From assembly GCF_010548305.1 (NCBI RefSeq), contig NZ_JAAGLV010000010.1, positions 186,001-250,000 of the forward strand: DNA of 64,000 nucleotides, in the 5' to 3' direction. Positions within the stretch are counted from its first letter, which is position 1. Each line of letters opens with the position of its first letter. This DNA comes from Streptomyces sp. SID13031. Lineage in GTDB: Bacteria > Actinomycetota > Actinomycetes > Propionibacteriales > Kribbellaceae. The translations under genes and the position numbers were made by a program. The notes under the pieces are model-generated. The model did not search any database. It was not told the origin of the DNA and worked only from the letters and a program-made list of their open reading frames with translations. This document shows, in pieces, positions 42,614-50,706 of the stretch.

Positions 42614-42637
42614 TGAGGCTCCCTGTGAGGCTCCCTG
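42614..42637. repeat. 12-bp tandem repeat in the telA/glycosidase intergenic region
   Basis: TGAGGCTCCCTG occurs twice head-to-tail. The rest of 42478-42740 holds a TAACCGGTT near-palindrome (42557-42565) and a GAGGGGGGCC stretch before the glycosidase start. Confidence 0.7.
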
Positions 42638-42740
42638 CCGGGCACTGGCTGCCAGGCGGCGGATACGATCCGTGGTCACCAGCCATTGCCAGGCCCGCCC
42701 CCCGGCACCCAGAATCGATGACTGACCGAGGGGGGCCTCG

Positions 42741-44597
42741 ATGCAACGGTTTCAGCGTGGAGTGAGCGGCCGACGTCTGCTCGCACTCGTAGTGGTGGGG
42801 ATAGCGCTCGCGGTGACGGTGACCGCGACCGGGGAGAGAGCGGTGCAGGCCACCGCTGACCCCGGATACGACTGGGAGGGCGGGAGCCTCCAGGGCTGGA
42901 GCACCGACTGGGGAGACGGGGCTCCGATGAGCTCCACTTCGCAGGTACACAGTGGAGACCGATCGCTCGCGCTGCCGGTAGAGGGAAAGCAGTACCCCGG
43001 CTTCAGATCACCTGCGAAGCCGACCGGGCTCGGCGTGGGGTCCGTGGTGACCTTTCACGTCTATGCGCCCAGGAACGCCTGGCTGCTGCAGGTGCAGCCG
43101 TATGTCACCGACGACGTGTTCGTCGAGCGCTTCGGGGCGAAGACCTACCTCAGGCCGGGGGAGTGGAACACGGTCATCTGGACCGTCCCGTCCGCGCCGG
43201 ACCTGCACCACCTCGGCCTGGAGGTCATCAGCCAAGGCTGGGACGGCCGGGTCTACCTGGACGACGTGAGCTGGACCGCGGCCACCCAATTGCCGCCGGT
43301 GGCGACGACAGGGCCGGCGCGCGAAGTACGCAGTACGACGGTTGTCGCCACTGGCACCGTGGATCCGCGAGGGCTGGCGACCACCTGCCACTTCGACTAC
43401 GGCCTGACCAAGCGGTACTCCGCTGTTACGCCCGACGTCGCGGCCACGGCTGAGGTGTCGGCCCCGCTGACCGGGCTCAAGGCGGGTACGGCGTATCACT
43501 ACCGGCTCAGCTGCCAGAACTCCGGTGGCCGCGTGACCGGCAACGATGTCACCTTCACCACCGCAGCTCAGGCGACTGACCCGCGCGGTCCGCTCTTCGC
43601 GGCGCAGAACCTGGTCTACGGCTCGCACATCGGCGCCTGGGAGCTGGACGGCGGCGCTGCGATCAGCAACCCGGTCGCCGCTGCCAACGTGACCGCAGCC
43701 AAGATCCGGGTGATCAAATGGCAGATGTGGAAGCCGCCGTGCGAGCTGCGGCCGACCGACTGCCAGACCGAGGCGCAGTTCAACGCCGCCATCGACGGGA
43801 TCCGCAGCCTCGGCGCCGAGCCGCTCGTCGGTCTGCCACCGATCTGGGACCAGCAGTGCACGGGGGCGCCCGACGCCTGGTCGCGAGCGTGGCAGGACTG
43901 GATCATCCGGACGGCCGGCAACCGGGTGCGGCTCTACGAGCTGGGCAACGAGCCCGACCACTACTGCGGGATGACCGGCCAGCGGTACTACGACGAGCTC
44001 TGGGTGCACGCGCCCACGCTGAAGGCCTACGCCCGCACACTGGGCCATGAGATCTTCATCGGCGGACCGGGCTGGTCCAGCAGCGAGGCGAGCAGCCTGG
44101 CCGAGCTGAAGGTCTGGCTGGGCCTGGCGAAGGCCGGCTACCTGGCCCACGCCCAGAACCGCGACTGGCTGCCCGACTTCATCTCCACGCACACCTACCT
44201 GATCACGCCGACGGAGAACGACACCCAGGCCCACGCCCAGGCGCGAATCGATGCCTGGGGCACCTTCTACGCCGACCTCCAGGCCTATGTGGACGCCACG
44301 TTCGCCGGCCTGACCGACCAGGGCTACCCGATCGCCGACCAGCTGAAGCTGGCCGACTCCGAGTGGAACGACACGATCGAACTCAGCTGGCCCGGCAACG
44401 AGAACCAGGCCTGGACCGACTTCTACGTGCCGGCCATGTTCACCATGCTGCGCGGCCACGACATCTGGCTCGCCAACCAGTCCACCATCGCCTCCCATAC
44501 CGGCCAGGCGCTGGACCTGCTGAAAATCGACGGCACCCCGAAGCCGCTCTACAACTCCTACCGGGCAGTCAGTACAACGGACCCTCGCAACAACTAA
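42741..44597 (+). CDS. Secreted clan-A glycoside hydrolase with carbohydrate-binding and Fn3-like domains
   Basis: 618 residues. The N-terminal signal (RRLLALVVVGIALAVTVTA) is followed by a jelly-roll-like domain (about 40-180; DWEGGSLQGWSTDWGDG, VYLDDVSW), a fibronectin-III-like domain (about 185-280; YHYRLSCQNSGG) and a TIM-barrel hydrolase. VRLYELGNEPDHY gives the clan-A acid/base Glu after Asn, and LADSEWND the likely nucleophile Glu, so a retaining enzyme of GH39/GH5-like type. Substrate unknown. It ends overlapping folA by 4 bp. Confidence 0.82.
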   Translation: MQRFQRGVSGRRLLALVVVGIALAVTVTATGERAVQATADPGYDWEGGSLQGWSTDWGDGAPMSSTSQVHSGDRSLALPVEGKQYPGFRSPAKPTGLGVGSVVTFHVYAPRNAWLLQVQPYVTDDVFVERFGAKTYLRPGEWNTVIWTVPSAPDLHHLGLEVISQGWDGRVYLDDVSWTAATQLPPVATTGPAREVRSTTVVATGTVDPRGLATTCHFDYGLTKRYSAVTPDVAATAEVSAPLTGLKAGTAYHYRLSCQNSGGRVTGNDVTFTTAAQATDPRGPLFAAQNLVYGSHIGAWELDGGAAISNPVAAANVTAAKIRVIKWQMWKPPCELRPTDCQTEAQFNAAIDGIRSLGAEPLVGLPPIWDQQCTGAPDAWSRAWQDWIIRTAGNRVRLYELGNEPDHYCGMTGQRYYDELWVHAPTLKAYARTLGHEIFIGGPGWSSSEASSLAELKVWLGLAKAGYLAHAQNRDWLPDFISTHTYLITPTENDTQAHAQARIDAWGTFYADLQAYVDATFAGLTDQGYPIADQLKLADSEWNDTIELSWPGNENQAWTDFYVPAMFTMLRGHDIWLANQSTIASHTGQALDLLKIDGTPKPLYNSYRAVSTTDPRNN

Positions 44598-45052
44598 CGG
44601 ACGTAGGTGACGAAGGCGAAACCGTCGTGCTGGGTGCGGGCGGTTTCGCTCCACTCGGCGCGGTCGAAGGCCGGGAAGGTGACGTCGCCGTCGGGGGACT
44701 GGTCGACCTCGGTGAGTTCGAGGCGGTCGGCGTGGGGGAGGGCCTGGCGGTAGATCTCGCCGCCGCCGGCCACGTACAGGTCGTTGCCTTCAGCAAGTTT
44801 TAGGGCGGTGTCGAGGTCGTGGGTCACCTCGACGCCGTCGGCCGACCAGTCGAGCTGCCGGGTGACGACGACCGTACGCCGCCCTGGCAACGGGCGGCCG
44901 ATGGAGTCGTAGGTCTTGCGGCCCATCACCAGCGTGTGGCCGAGGGTGAGCGCCTTGAAGTGCTGCAGATCCTCGCGGATCCGCCAGGGCAGGTCGTTGT
45001 CCCGCCCGATCACCCCGTTGGCACCGACAGCGGCGATCAGGATGACGGTCAT
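44594..45052 (-). CDS. folA: Dihydrofolate reductase
   Basis: 152 residues; reduces dihydrofolate with NADPH. LIAAVGANGVIGRDNDLPWR carries the Met20-loop equivalent and Trp; the active-site acidic residue lies in REDLQHFK; LVMGRKTYDSIGRPLPGR and LYVAGGGEIYRQAL bind NADPH. ATG 45052 overlaps the thyA stop as ATGA. Intact, unlike the two broken DHFR-like genes 2 kb away. Confidence 0.97.
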   Translation of the reverse strand: MTVILIAAVGANGVIGRDNDLPWRIREDLQHFKALTLGHTLVMGRKTYDSIGRPLPGRRTVVVTRQLDWSADGVEVTHDLDTALKLAEGNDLYVAGGGEIYRQALPHADRLELTEVDQSPDGDVTFPAFDRAEWSETARTQHDGFAFVTYVR

Positions 45053-45840
45053 ACCGCGATCGGCGCCTTGATCCCCGGGTGCGGGTCGTAGCCGTCCAGT
45101 ACTACGTCCGCGATCTCGTAGGAGTCGATCGAGTCGCGCTTGGCCAGCTGCAGGGTCGGCAGCGGTCGCGGCTCGCGGGTGAGCTGGAGCTTGGCCTGGT
45201 CGAGGTGGTTCAGGTAGAGGTGGGCGTCGCCGAGCGTGTGCACGAAGTCGCCGACCTCGAGGCCGGTCTGCTGCGCGACCATGTGAGTCAGCAGCGCATA
45301 GGAGGCGATGTTGAACGGCACGCCCAGGAAGATGTCGGCCGAGCGCTGGTACAGCTGGCAGGACAGTTTTCCGTCGGCGACGTAGAACTGGAACATCGTG
45401 TGGCAAGGCGGTAGCGCCATCCCGTCGACGTCGGCGACGTTCCAGGCGTTGACGATGTGCCGGCGGGAGTTCGGGTTGGTCTTGATCGACTCGATCACGG
45501 CGGCGATCTGGTCGATCTGCCGGCCGTCCGGGGTCGGCCAGGAGCGCCACTGGTAGCCGTAGACCGGGCCGAGCTCACCGTTGGCGTCGGCCCACTCGTC
45601 CCAGATCTTGATGTTGTTCTCGTGCAGCCACTTCACGTTGGTCGAGCCGCTCAGGAACCAGATCAGCTCGCCGACGACGGAGCGCAGGTGCAGCTTCTTC
45701 GTCGTGACGGCGGGGAAACCGGCGGTCAGGTCATAGCGGGACTGGTGGCCGAAAACGCTCAGAGTCCCGGTGCCGGTCCGGTCCCCCTTCTCGACGCCGT
45801 GGGTGAGTACGTGGTCGAGAAGATCCAAATACTGCCGCAT
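45049..45840 (-). CDS. thyA: Thymidylate synthase (ThyA)
   Basis: 263 residues, the usual length. Converts dUMP to dTMP, oxidising methylene-THF to DHF, which the coupled FolA recycles. MRQYLDLLDHVLTHGVEKGDRTGTGT start, MALPPCHTMFQFYV with catalytic Cys, LYQRSADIFLGVPFNIASYA dUMP loop and AVLDGYDPHPGIKAPIAV-like closing block are all present. First gene of the folA operon. Confidence 0.97.
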   Translation of the reverse strand: MRQYLDLLDHVLTHGVEKGDRTGTGTLSVFGHQSRYDLTAGFPAVTTKKLHLRSVVGELIWFLSGSTNVKWLHENNIKIWDEWADANGELGPVYGYQWRSWPTPDGRQIDQIAAVIESIKTNPNSRRHIVNAWNVADVDGMALPPCHTMFQFYVADGKLSCQLYQRSADIFLGVPFNIASYALLTHMVAQQTGLEVGDFVHTLGDAHLYLNHLDQAKLQLTREPRPLPTLQLAKRDSIDSYEIADVVLDGYDPHPGIKAPIAV

Positions 45841-45889
45841 ACGGCCAAACTAACAGGCCGGATTCCGGGCGGGCTGGCAGACTCGGCGG

Positions 45890-46546
45890 GTGAGTTCTGA
45901 CGAGTATGTGCTGACCCTGGTGCTGCGGGTGGAGAAGGCGGAGCGGCCGGGGCAGACCGATGCGCTGGAGACCGGGGCGCGGGCGGTGCTGGCGATCCTG
46001 GCCGATGAGCGGTCGGCCGGTGAGGGGGAGTGGGCCGCGGCGATGCGCGGGTGGCAGGACGCGCGGATCCGGAAGGTGGTTCGCCGGGCGCGTGGTGCCG
46101 AGTGGCGACGGGCTGAGGCGCTGCCGGGGATCACCGTGACCGGGTCGGCTGCGGTGGTACGGGTGTTTCCGCCGGTGCTGCTGGACGAGGTGCCCAAGGA
46201 CCTGGCGAAGCTGCAGGTGACCGGGACCGATCTGGAGGATCCGGAGGAGTTGCCGGCGCTCGAGGCCGGGGTGCCGGTGCTGTGGGTGAATCCGGGGCTG
46301 ACGATGTCGACCGGCAAGACGATGGCGCAGGTCGGGCACGGGGTACACCTGGCGTGGTTCGAGTTGTCGGAGGCCGATCGGAAGGCGTGGCGAGCCGACG
46401 ACTTCCGGCTCGCTGTTCGCACGGCCACGCCGGCCCGGTGGAAGGAGCTGATGGCGAGCGGGCTGCCCGTAGTACAGGACGCTGGTTTCACCGAGATCGA
46501 CCCTGGCAGCTACACCGTGATCGCCGATCATCCGGCGCTGCGGTAG
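45890..46546 (+). CDS. PTH2-domain protein (peptidyl-tRNA hydrolase-like)
   Basis: 218 residues. The C-terminal half resembles archaeal-type peptidyl-tRNA hydrolase 2: STGKTMAQVGHGVHLAW, then VVQDAGFTEIDPGSYTVIAD. The N-terminal half (about 1-110) is an added domain without recognised motifs. Such proteins are common in actinobacteria beside the essential bacterial Pth; true activity is unproven. GTG 45890 lies 49 bp from the divergent thyA start. Confidence 0.8.
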   Translation: MSSDEYVLTLVLRVEKAERPGQTDALETGARAVLAILADERSAGEGEWAAAMRGWQDARIRKVVRRARGAEWRRAEALPGITVTGSAAVVRVFPPVLLDEVPKDLAKLQVTGTDLEDPEELPALEAGVPVLWVNPGLTMSTGKTMAQVGHGVHLAWFELSEADRKAWRADDFRLAVRTATPARWKELMASGLPVVQDAGFTEIDPGSYTVIADHPALR

Positions 46547-46629
46547 CACGACTCTGGGTTCACGGGCGGTCACTCAGAGCCTCGTCTAACTGTTCGTGCG
46601 GGCCTGCCCGGGTGACTAGCTTTTCCGGT

Positions 46630-46968
46630 ATGAGCAAACGAATCAGCGGGATCGCAGGAGCCATGGCAGCCTCAGCACTGCTGCTGACCGGTTTGTCCAC
46701 CCAGGCAGCCTCTGCCAGCCCGGCCACCGTCCAGGCGTGCGCCCCGGGTCGTGTCTGCGGCTACAACCAGGGCAACCTCGTCTACGACCGCTTGCCGGTG
46801 AACTCCGGCCAGTGCGAACGCACGAACAGTTCCGTCGACTATGTGGACAACGAGTCGCACCTGGACCAGCGAATCTGGTCCGGCACCAACTGCACCGGCC
46901 GCAACACAGTGATCCGCTCCGGCGGCCAGGGCGGCGTCAACCTCTTCTGGAGCGTCGGCGGCCTCTGA
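46630..46968 (+). CDS. Secreted Cys-containing protein of peptidase-inhibitor I36 type
   Basis: 112 residues. Signal peptide SGIAGAMAASALLLTGLST with Ala-X-Ala cleavage, then a small domain QACAPGRVCGYNQGNLVYDR, SGQCERTNSSVDYVDNES and WSGTNCTGRNTVI with four Cys (two disulfides). This beta-gamma-crystallin-like pattern is that of peptidase inhibitor family I36 (SMI-like) secreted proteins. Inhibitory activity is not proven. ATG 46630 has a modest ribosome site. Confidence 0.82.
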   Translation: MSKRISGIAGAMAASALLLTGLSTQAASASPATVQACAPGRVCGYNQGNLVYDRLPVNSGQCERTNSSVDYVDNESHLDQRIWSGTNCTGRNTVIRSGGQGGVNLFWSVGGL

Positions 46969-46995
46969 CAGCTCTGCAGGGCGCCGGTACCTGCG

Positions 46996-47120
46996 CTACC
47001 GGATGCGGTAGTGCAGGTGGGTGACCCGGTCGCCTTCGACCACGCGAGGGTTCTCGAAGAGTTGCTGTCGGCGATGAAGCCATCCAGCGAGACAACTGCC
47101 GAAGCGATGACTCTGCTCAT
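46996..47120 (-). pseudogene. DHFR-family protein remnant 2 (only both ends remain)
   Basis: Starts MSRVIASAVVSLDGFIADSN, the N-terminus of RibD/DHFR-like reductases, and ends, in a different frame, NPRVVEGDRVTHLHYRIR then stop, their usual C-terminus. About 41 codons remain of the 180-200 typical for the family, so the central NADPH-binding body is gone. The ATG overlaps the preceding remnant's stop (ATGA), so the operon junction survives. Confidence 0.75.
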
Positions 47121-47534
47121 TTCACGACCCGGTAGGTGAGGTGCTGGGCCGCCGGCGTGTTGACCGCTTCGGTCAGTTGGAGGTCGATCCGAGGTGAGGC
47201 GCCGGCCGGGAACAACCTGGTACCAGAGCCCAGTACTACGGGCGCCACGTGCAACCGGATGACATCGGCCAGCCCCGTCGTCAGGAACTCCTGGCAGGTC
47301 TCGCCGCCACCCATCACCACGACGTCCTTGCCGTTAGCAACTTCTTGGGCCTGTCGTACTGCGCTCGCCGGCCCGTCGGTGACGAAGCGGAAGCGGTCGC
47401 CGAGCCGTGTCACCCTCGATCGTCCAGCTGTGCAGCACTTCGCCGCCCACACCGAGGCCGTGCTCCAGGTCGACGTCGGGCCCGGTCACGTAGCCGTCCA
47501 GCGACATCGAGATGTCCACGACGACGGCGCTCAT
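47117..47534 (-). pseudogene. DHFR-family protein remnant 1 (central deletion)
   Basis: The N-terminus SAVVVDISMSLDGYVTGPD is in one frame and the C-terminal part LGDRFRFVTDGPASAVRQA, VVVMGGGETCQEFL, HVAPVVLGSGTRLFP in another; the switch is near 47410-47425. The block between (about 60-65 residues, normally with the GRRTFD-type motif) is absent. The ATG overlaps the SRPBCC stop (ATGA) and its own stop overlaps remnant 2. Confidence 0.78.
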
Positions 47535-48016
47535 GACTCTTCTTCTTTCGCGAGTAGTTCGGCGAGGCGGTCCATCGACTCGTTGATGCCGTACTCCATC
47601 CCGCTCTCGACCGCGGCGTCGCGCGACTCGACGGACGGGAAGACGGAGTGGGTGTGCAGGCGGACGCCGGTGTCGGTCTTCTCGTAGCTCGCCCGCTCGA
47701 GGCAGACCTCGCCGGGCGCACCCTCGAACTCGAAGGTCTGGATCACCAGGGTGTCGGTGTCGACGGTGTGGAAGACGCCGCGGAAGACGTACTCCTCGCC
47801 GTCGGCGCTCTTGTGGGTGTAGCGGTAGCTGCCACCCGGGCGGACGTCGTACTCGTGGATCGTCATCGTCAGGTCGCGCGGGCCGAGCCACTGGGGGACG
47901 AACTCGGGGTCGGTCTGGACCCGGAACAACTGTGCCGGGGTGGCGTCGAACTCGCGGGTCACCGAGATGTACGGCGTACCGGCGGGGGCGCTGATGGTGG
48001 TGGGGTTGGTGTTCAT
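47531..48016 (-). CDS. SRPBCC/AHSA1 family protein
   Basis: 161 residues. PYISVTREFDATPAQLFRV, WLGPRDLTMTIHEYDVRPGG and YEKTDTGVRLHTHSVFPS are typical of the START-like AHSA1 (activator of HSP90 ATPase 1) group in bacteria. Coupled by ATGA to the ArsR regulator, a pairing seen in many actinobacteria where the SRPBCC protein may bind a hydrophobic ligand. Start 48016 removes a non-conserved Arg/Pro extension. Confidence 0.9.
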   Translation of the reverse strand: MNTNPTTISAPAGTPYISVTREFDATPAQLFRVQTDPEFVPQWLGPRDLTMTIHEYDVRPGGSYRYTHKSADGEEYVFRGVFHTVDTDTLVIQTFEFEGAPGEVCLERASYEKTDTGVRLHTHSVFPSVESRDAAVESGMEYGINESMDRLAELLAKEEES

Positions 48017-48351
48017 CGGTCTTGCTCCTTCACGGTTTCGAGGACGGAGTCGATCCGGCGGAACCTGGCCTCGGCGGCCAGTCGGTAGCCGTCGATCCAG
48101 CTGGTCAGGCTCTCCAGGGCGGACGGGTCGAGATGGCACGGCCGGCGCTGGCCGTCGCGGCTGCGGGTGATCAGGCCGGCGGCCTCGAGCACCTGGATGT
48201 GTCGCGAGATCGCCTGCTTGGTGATGCCGAACGGCTCGGCGAGCTCGTTGACCGTCGCCTCACCCCGCGACAACCGCGCGATCAGCGCCCGGCGGACCGG
48301 ATCCCCGAGTGCGGCGAACGCCCGGTCCAGCGCCTCATCGTCCATCGCCAT
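48013..48351 (-). CDS. ArsR family transcriptional regulator
   Basis: About 112 residues with a winged helix: LGDPVRRALIARLSRGEATV, NELAEPFGITKQAISRHIQV and LEAAGLITRSRDGQRRPCHL. No metal-binding Cys cluster, so probably a non-metal ArsR of the SRPBCC-linked class. First gene of ArsR-SRPBCC-(DHFR-like)2. The start may be ATG 48351, ATG 48345 or TTG 48360. An inverted repeat right upstream suggests autorepression. Confidence 0.9.
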   Translation of the reverse strand: MAMDDEALDRAFAALGDPVRRALIARLSRGEATVNELAEPFGITKQAISRHIQVLEAAGLITRSRDGQRRPCHLDPSALESLTSWIDGYRLAAEARFRRIDSVLETVKEQDR

Positions 48352-48355
48352 CTTT

Positions 48356-48377
48356 ATCAACCATTCCGTTGATCAAC
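48356..48377. promoter_or_regulatory. Likely ArsR operator
   Basis: ATCAAC-CATTCC-GTTGAT (48356-48373) overlaps the perfect palindrome GTTGATCAAC (48368-48377), directly before the arsR start. Confidence 0.55.
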
Positions 48378-48427
48378 TGATGTGTTGACTATAAACAGAG
48401 TCTCGGCGACAGGTCAAGAGCTAAGGT

Positions 48428-48474
48428 TTAGCAACCTAGGTTGACATCGACTGATTGTCAACCTAAGTTGCTAA
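48428..48474 (+). promoter_or_regulatory. 47-bp double palindrome containing the HTH/Clp-N promoter
   Basis: Two 19-bp arms (48428-48446 and 48456-48474, one mismatch) flank a 9-bp centre. Each arm itself contains a 12-bp palindrome: CAACCTAGGTTG (48432-48443, perfect) and CAACCTAAGTTG (48459-48470). A -35 TTGACA (48441-48446) and -10 TAAGTT (48464-48469) at 17 bp lie inside, so a bound regulator would occlude polymerase. Confidence 0.85.
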
Positions 48475-48476
48475 GC

Positions 48477-48701
48477 ATGGAGAAGCTGGTGGAGATGGAC
48501 GATCCCGGTGCCGGGCTGGCGTCGGTCGTCGCGTTGCGGCGGCTGGCGGACCGGATCGAGGACAGCCAGGTGGAGCAGGCGATGCGGGCGGGCTGGAGCT
48601 GGTCCGACGTCGCCGAGGTGCTGGGGATCACCCGGCAGGCCGTGCACAAGAAACACGCCAAGCGGCTGATCGCCGCGGGCGTCGCCCTGAGGAGGCGTTG
48701 A
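48477..48701 (+). CDS. Small HTH protein paired with a Clp-N protein
   Basis: 74 residues. ALRRLADRIEDSQVEQAMRA then GWSWSDVAEVLGITRQAVHK is a clear helix-turn-helix. ATG 48477 sits about 8 bp after the -10 box and has no ribosome site, implying a leaderless mRNA; ATG 48495 is an alternative. The stop shares a base with the next start (TGATG). Probable autorepressor acting on the double palindrome. Confidence 0.85.
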   Translation: MEKLVEMDDPGAGLASVVALRRLADRIEDSQVEQAMRAGWSWSDVAEVLGITRQAVHKKHAKRLIAAGVALRRR

Positions 48702-49192
48702 TGACGACGAAGGTGAACGATGTCCGGGACGTACTGATCCGCGGCGCCCGCGCCGAGGCCGTCGAGGACGGCTCGGCCACGATCGAGGCCGAGCACGTAC
48801 TGCTCGCCCTGACCGAACTATCCGGTACGACGACCGCCCGCCTGCTCGCCGAGGCCGGCCTGACCCACGAGACGACCCGGGCCGCCCTCGACCGCGAATG
48901 GGAGCAAAGCCTCTCGGTGGCCGGCGTCGCCGTAGCGATCGCCGAGTTGCCCAAGGCAACACCCGACCGCAGCAGAAGCCCCCAGATCGGCGAGGCCACG
49001 AAGCTCCTGCTCAAACGCGCTATGGCCACCGCCAGCGCGACGGGAGGCGGCCGAATCGGCGCCGCCCACCTACTGGTCGGCGCCCTCGACACGAACCTGG
49101 GCCGCATACCCCGAGCTCTGGACCTGGCCGGCATCGACCGCAAAGCCCTCCGCACCCAGGCTTATGAGGCAGCCACCCGCCGAGACCACTAG
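48701..49192 (+). CDS. Clp N-terminal-domain protein without ATPase
   Basis: 163 residues. Two Clp-N repeats: DVLIRGARAEAVEDGSATIE, AEHVLLALTELSGTTTARLL and, second, EATKLLLKRAMATASATGGG, IGAAHLLVGALD. No AAA module, so an adaptor or substrate-recognition type protein and not a protease subunit. Coupled (TGATG, ribosome site GGAGG) to the HTH gene, as often seen in actinobacteria. Ends 4 bp into the convergent multicopper oxidase gene. Confidence 0.87.
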   Translation: MTTKVNDVRDVLIRGARAEAVEDGSATIEAEHVLLALTELSGTTTARLLAEAGLTHETTRAALDREWEQSLSVAGVAVAIAELPKATPDRSRSPQIGEATKLLLKRAMATASATGGGRIGAAHLLVGALDTNLGRIPRALDLAGIDRKALRTQAYEAATRRDH

Positions 49193-50706
49193 ACGGTTTC
49201 GAAGGCGGCCATCATGGCCATGTCCTCGTGTTCGAGGTTGTGGCAGTGGATCAGGTATTTGCCCTTGTGGGTGGTGAATTTAACCAGGACGTCGACGACC
49301 TCGGCGGGACGGATATCGACGGTGTCCTTCCAACCCGCGTCGTAGGGGCCTGGCTCGGCTCCGCCTCTTCGCAGTACCTGGAAGGGGGCGAGGTGGACGT
49401 GCACGGGGTGGTGGACGTCGGTGACGAAGGACCAGATCTCGTACTGGCCGAGCTTGACCGACGCTTGCATGTGCTCGGGATCGAAGGGTCTGCCGTTGAT
49501 CGTCCAGCCCTGGTGGCCGTTCGCGGTGCCTCGGCGGAAGCGCCACTGGCGGTGCGTCAGGCCGGACGGTTCCGGGACGGCGGCGTACGACGAAAGCTTG
49601 GCGGGCACAAAGCTGTCGTCACTGGCTTTGCGGGCGACCTTGAATCGCATCACCTGCCCGGCTCGCCCGCTGTCGAGCTTGTTGAGCAAAGTGACCTCAG
49701 CACCAGGCTGGTACTGCGAGAAGTCCACCACCACGTCGAATCGCTCAGCCGGAGCGACAACCAGCGTCTGGTGCTCCACGGGTGCGCCCAGTAGCCCACC
49801 ATCGCTACCGATCTGGATGAACTTCGCCGGACCGGGATCCAGGGCCAACTCGAAGCGGCGCGCATTCGAAGCGTTGAGAATGCGAAACCGGTAGCGCGCG
49901 GCATCCACCTCGAGGACCGGCCAAGGAACCCCATTGACGAGAACGACGTCGCCGATCACCCCTTCCATGTACTTCGTCTCGACGCCTGGCCCGTCCTTCG
50001 CCGCCGGGTAGAGAAAGGACCCATCGGCCGCGAACGCGCGATCCGCCAGCACCAACGGGATCTCCCGATCGCCACCAGGTAAGGGAAGCGCGTCCTCCTC
50101 GGCATCGCGGATCACGTGCAGACCGAACAGCCCGCGATAGACCTGCGGAGCCGTGTAGTCCATCCGATGGTCGTGGTACCAGAGCGTGGCGGCCCGCTGG
50201 GTGTTCGGATAGCTGTACGTCCGGCTGCCCGTCTTCACGTCGCCACCGGCCATCCCGCTGTGCCCGGTATGGCCGTGGTGCTCGCCATTGGGCATCAGCA
50301 GGTCAAGCGGCCAGCCGTCGCTCGTGGCCGGCGTGTGCCCACCGTGGAGATGCACGACCGTCGGTACGTCGAGCTGGTTGACCTGCTCGATCACGGTCGT
50401 CCGGCCGCTCCGTACATCGAATGTCGGGCCAGGTAGCAGCCCGTCGTACCCGAGCACTTCAGTCTTCAAGCCGGGCAGGATCTCCAGCGAAGCCTTCTGC
50501 TGTACGACGCGGTAGTAGTCGACCCCTGCTTGCGTGCGAAGTGGCTTCTTCACTGGCGGGATCGGCAGCGGGACCCGGAAGGCTTCGGGGAGCGGCGCCT
50601 TGCTGGTCAACAGTTCGGCGGTTTGACCGGGGGAGGCGTCGAGACCGCAGCCGGTCAGGGTGAGGGCGCCGGCGGCACCCAGGAATCCACGGCGGGACAG
50701 CTTCAT
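49189..50706 (-). CDS. Tat-exported multicopper oxidase lipoprotein
   Basis: 505 residues. KLSRRGFLGAAGALTLTGC combines a Tat motif with a lipobox Cys at about 20, so it is exported folded and anchored outside. All four copper-ligand segments are present: VVHLHGGH, LWYHDHRM, HHPVHVHLAPFQ and LIHCHNLEHEDMAMM, with the Met axial ligand for type 1 copper. NGEHHGHTGHSGM is an extra His/Met-rich loop as in CueO/CotA-like cuprous oxidases. ATGA-coupled to two membrane proteins upstream. Confidence 0.92.
   Translation of the reverse strand: MKLSRRGFLGAAGALTLTGCGLDASPGQTAELLTSKAPLPEAFRVPLPIPPVKKPLRTQAGVDYYRVVQQKASLEILPGLKTEVLGYDGLLPGPTFDVRSGRTTVIEQVNQLDVPTVVHLHGGHTPATSDGWPLDLLMPNGEHHGHTGHSGMAGGDVKTGSRTYSYPNTQRAATLWYHDHRMDYTAPQVYRGLFGLHVIRDAEEDALPLPGGDREIPLVLADRAFAADGSFLYPAAKDGPGVETKYMEGVIGDVVLVNGVPWPVLEVDAARYRFRILNASNARRFELALDPGPAKFIQIGSDGGLLGAPVEHQTLVVAPAERFDVVVDFSQYQPGAEVTLLNKLDSGRAGQVMRFKVARKASDDSFVPAKLSSYAAVPEPSGLTHRQWRFRRGTANGHQGWTINGRPFDPEHMQASVKLGQYEIWSFVTDVHHPVHVHLAPFQVLRRGGAEPGPYDAGWKDTVDIRPAEVVDVLVKFTTHKGKYLIHCHNLEHEDMAMMAAFETV

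Noticed and set aside
46282..46968. A 228-codon frame covering the I36-type gene
   Set aside because: The first half is antisense-like frame over the PTH2 gene; the signal peptide begins at 46630.
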